A stretch of DNA of 7,406 nt from JARRQB01 sp965368585 (GTDB taxonomy: Bacteria; Pseudomonadota; Gammaproteobacteria; Chromatiales; Chromatiaceae). The stretch spans positions 1 through 7,406 of the forward strand of contig CBDUNM010000202.1 of assembly GCA_965368585.1 (NCBI GenBank), read 5' to 3'. Of the stretch, positions 6,292-7,406 are shown piece by piece (position 1 is the stretch's first letter; every line of letters starts with the position of its first letter). The notes beneath the pieces were generated by a model. The model saw nothing but the letters and a program-made list of their open reading frames with translations. It had not been told where the DNA came from and made no database searches. Both the position numbers and the translations under genes were made by a program.

Positions 6292-7239
6292 ATGGTTTTA
6301 GTTCGAATGCTGGTGTTGGCGATACTGCTCGGGCCACTTTGTCTGTTTGCGGCGTCGCCTCTGGGAAAGCGCCTGATCGAAGCCGCCGAAAGCGGCGATA
6401 CCCAGGCGATCAACCAACTCCTGGCCGACGGGGCGCCGGTCAACGCAACATCCCCCGTGGGTAAGACACCGTTGATGTTCGCTGCGCAGGGGGGGCATAT
6501 TGAGGCCGCACGCATGCTGTTGGCATTCGGCGCCTACGTTCACGCCAAGACCGAGGATGGCTGCACGGCGTTGTACTGTGCGGCGGGTGGCGGCCATGCC
6601 GCGATGATCAAGCTGTTACTGGCGCACGACGCATCGTTGACCGCGTTGAGTCGCGCCGGCCTGGACCCGCTGGGCATCGCGGTCAGGGGCAATCACGTGG
6701 ATGCAGCCGGGGTGTTGATCGAGCACGGCGCCAACCCGAACGTGGTCGACAAGGAAGGCGATCCACTGCTGATTTTCGCCGCCTCGAAGGGCTTCGCCGA
6801 CAGCGTGGCCCTACTGATTGAAAAAGGCGCCGACGTCAACGCCCGGGGGCACTACGGCGCGACTGCACTGATGCGCGCGGCATACACCGGCCATGTGGGG
6901 ATCATCGAGGCGTTGTTGGCAGCGGGTGCAGATATCGATGCCGTCGATTTCGATGGATCGTCGAGTTTGCTGTGGGCGGCCGAGCGCGGCAGAGCGAATG
7001 CTCTAAAGGTGCTGCTGGACAGAGGCGCGACGATGGGAACCGGTAACGACGAAGGCTGGACCGCGTTGATGGAGGCTGCCAGCAGAGGGCACCGCGAAAT
7101 CGTACAGCTGCTGATCGAGCGAAAAGCGGCGGTCGCGCAACGCGACAGCCACGGTTTGACGGCGGAAGATCACGCGCGCCATCAGGGGCACCATGCTATC
7201 GCTACGATGCTGCGCGATGCCCAAGGGAGTTCCAACTGA
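6292..7239 (+). CDS. Exported ankyrin-repeat protein
   Basis: A 315-residue protein with an N-terminal hydrophobic leader (about 3-21, ending LCLFAA) that looks like a Sec signal peptide; the Cys at 17 does not sit in a proper lipobox. The rest is about eight consecutive ankyrin repeats of 33 residues (about 25-287) plus a capping segment (288-310). Typical signatures are GKTPLMFAAQGGHIEAARMLL (57-77) and GATALMRAAYTGHVGIIEALL (189-209). It has no enzymatic motif and probably works as a periplasmic protein-binding scaffold. The ATG at 6292 is preferred because AAGGAG (6278-6283) is 8 bases upstream, whereas the in-frame GTG at 6283 overlaps that site. Its tight linkage to the tetrahaem cytochrome suggests it helps assemble or dock that cytochrome or its redox partner. 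Periplasmic ankyrins such as Pseudomonas AnkB give a precedent for supporting a redox enzyme. Confidence 0.92.
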   Translation: MVLVRMLVLAILLGPLCLFAASPLGKRLIEAAESGDTQAINQLLADGAPVNATSPVGKTPLMFAAQGGHIEAARMLLAFGAYVHAKTEDGCTALYCAAGGGHAAMIKLLLAHDASLTALSRAGLDPLGIAVRGNHVDAAGVLIEHGANPNVVDKEGDPLLIFAASKGFADSVALLIEKGADVNARGHYGATALMRAAYTGHVGIIEALLAAGADIDAVDFDGSSSLLWAAERGRANALKVLLDRGATMGTGNDEGWTALMEAASRGHREIVQLLIERKAAVAQRDSHGLTAEDHARHQGHHAIATMLRDAQGSSN

Positions 7240-7297
7240 CCGAAGACGTGGCCTACGCCTGGTAGGTCATCGAGCGGGAGAGACGGGCTAAACGGAA

Positions 7298-7323
7298 GCA
7301 TCCCGGCCAGAGCGGCCGGGTGC
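7298..7323 (+). terminator. GC-rich stem-loop downstream of the ankyrin gene
   Basis: CCCGGCC (7302-7308) pairs perfectly with GGCCGGG (7314-7320) around a 5-base loop. The stem extends by three pairs (GCA 7298-7300 with TGC 7321-7323) past one bulged T. It lies about 60 bases after the ankyrin stop codon and could end the cytochrome-ankyrin transcript. No U tract follows, so it is not a classical intrinsic terminator. The remaining bases to 7406 show no gene that I can support. Confidence 0.4.
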
Positions 7324-7406
7324 GTCGTCCTGACTTCCCTGAGCGCGCATGTTCAGGTGCATCGGACTAGCTTCAAACCATAGTGCATTCGTCGGAACGG
7401 TTCAGT

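Overview
The window looks like a piece of a GC-rich proteobacterial chromosome, most likely a gammaproteobacterial sulfur-oxidising chemolithotroph. This is inferred from gene content (the start of a probable SoxX cytochrome, a sigma-54 two-component system beside it, and a NapC/NirT-type multihaem cytochrome) and from NtrC-type signalling and Shine-Dalgarno use. No taxonomic marker such as rRNA is present, so the assignment is tentative.

Left part (1-4817), all on the minus strand, in the direction of transcription: a 299-residue cysteine-containing protein I do not recognise (4817-3918); a membrane sensor histidine kinase (3854-1890); an NtrC-family sigma-54 response regulator (1882-545); a 407-base intergenic control region; and the first 45 codons of an exported protein, probably SoxX (137 to beyond base 1). 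The control region carries a textbook enhancer-dependent promoter: an 18-bp perfect palindrome with a flanking half site (316-342), a perfect IHF consensus in an AT-rich stretch (271-283), and a GG-N10-GC -24/-12 element (253-236). The simplest reading is that the kinase senses a periplasmic signal, possibly a reduced sulfur compound, and phosphorylates the regulator. The regulator then binds the palindrome, and IHF bends the DNA to bring it to RNAP-sigma54, switching on the soxX operon. From memory, sigma-54 two-component pairs next to sox genes (TspS/TspR) have been described in Acidithiobacillus caldus and some other chemolithotrophs, so the pairing has precedent; the operator here looks different from the one I recall.

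Right part (4963-7406), on the plus strand: a stand-alone macro-domain ADP-ribose hydrolase of the YmdB type (4963-5484), then after a 229-base gap a two-gene unit made of a tetrahaem NapC/NirT-family quinol-oxidising membrane cytochrome (5714-6277) and an exported ankyrin-repeat protein (6292-7239). A GC-rich stem-loop (7298-7323) follows. No terminal reductase is visible beside the cytochrome, so its electron acceptor is unknown.

No tRNA, rRNA, CRISPR array, insertion sequence or integrase was seen. The most interesting items are the complete sigma-54 control region, the unrecognised gene upstream of the two-component system, the cytochrome-ankyrin pair, and an AT-rich codon-usage patch inside the kinase.
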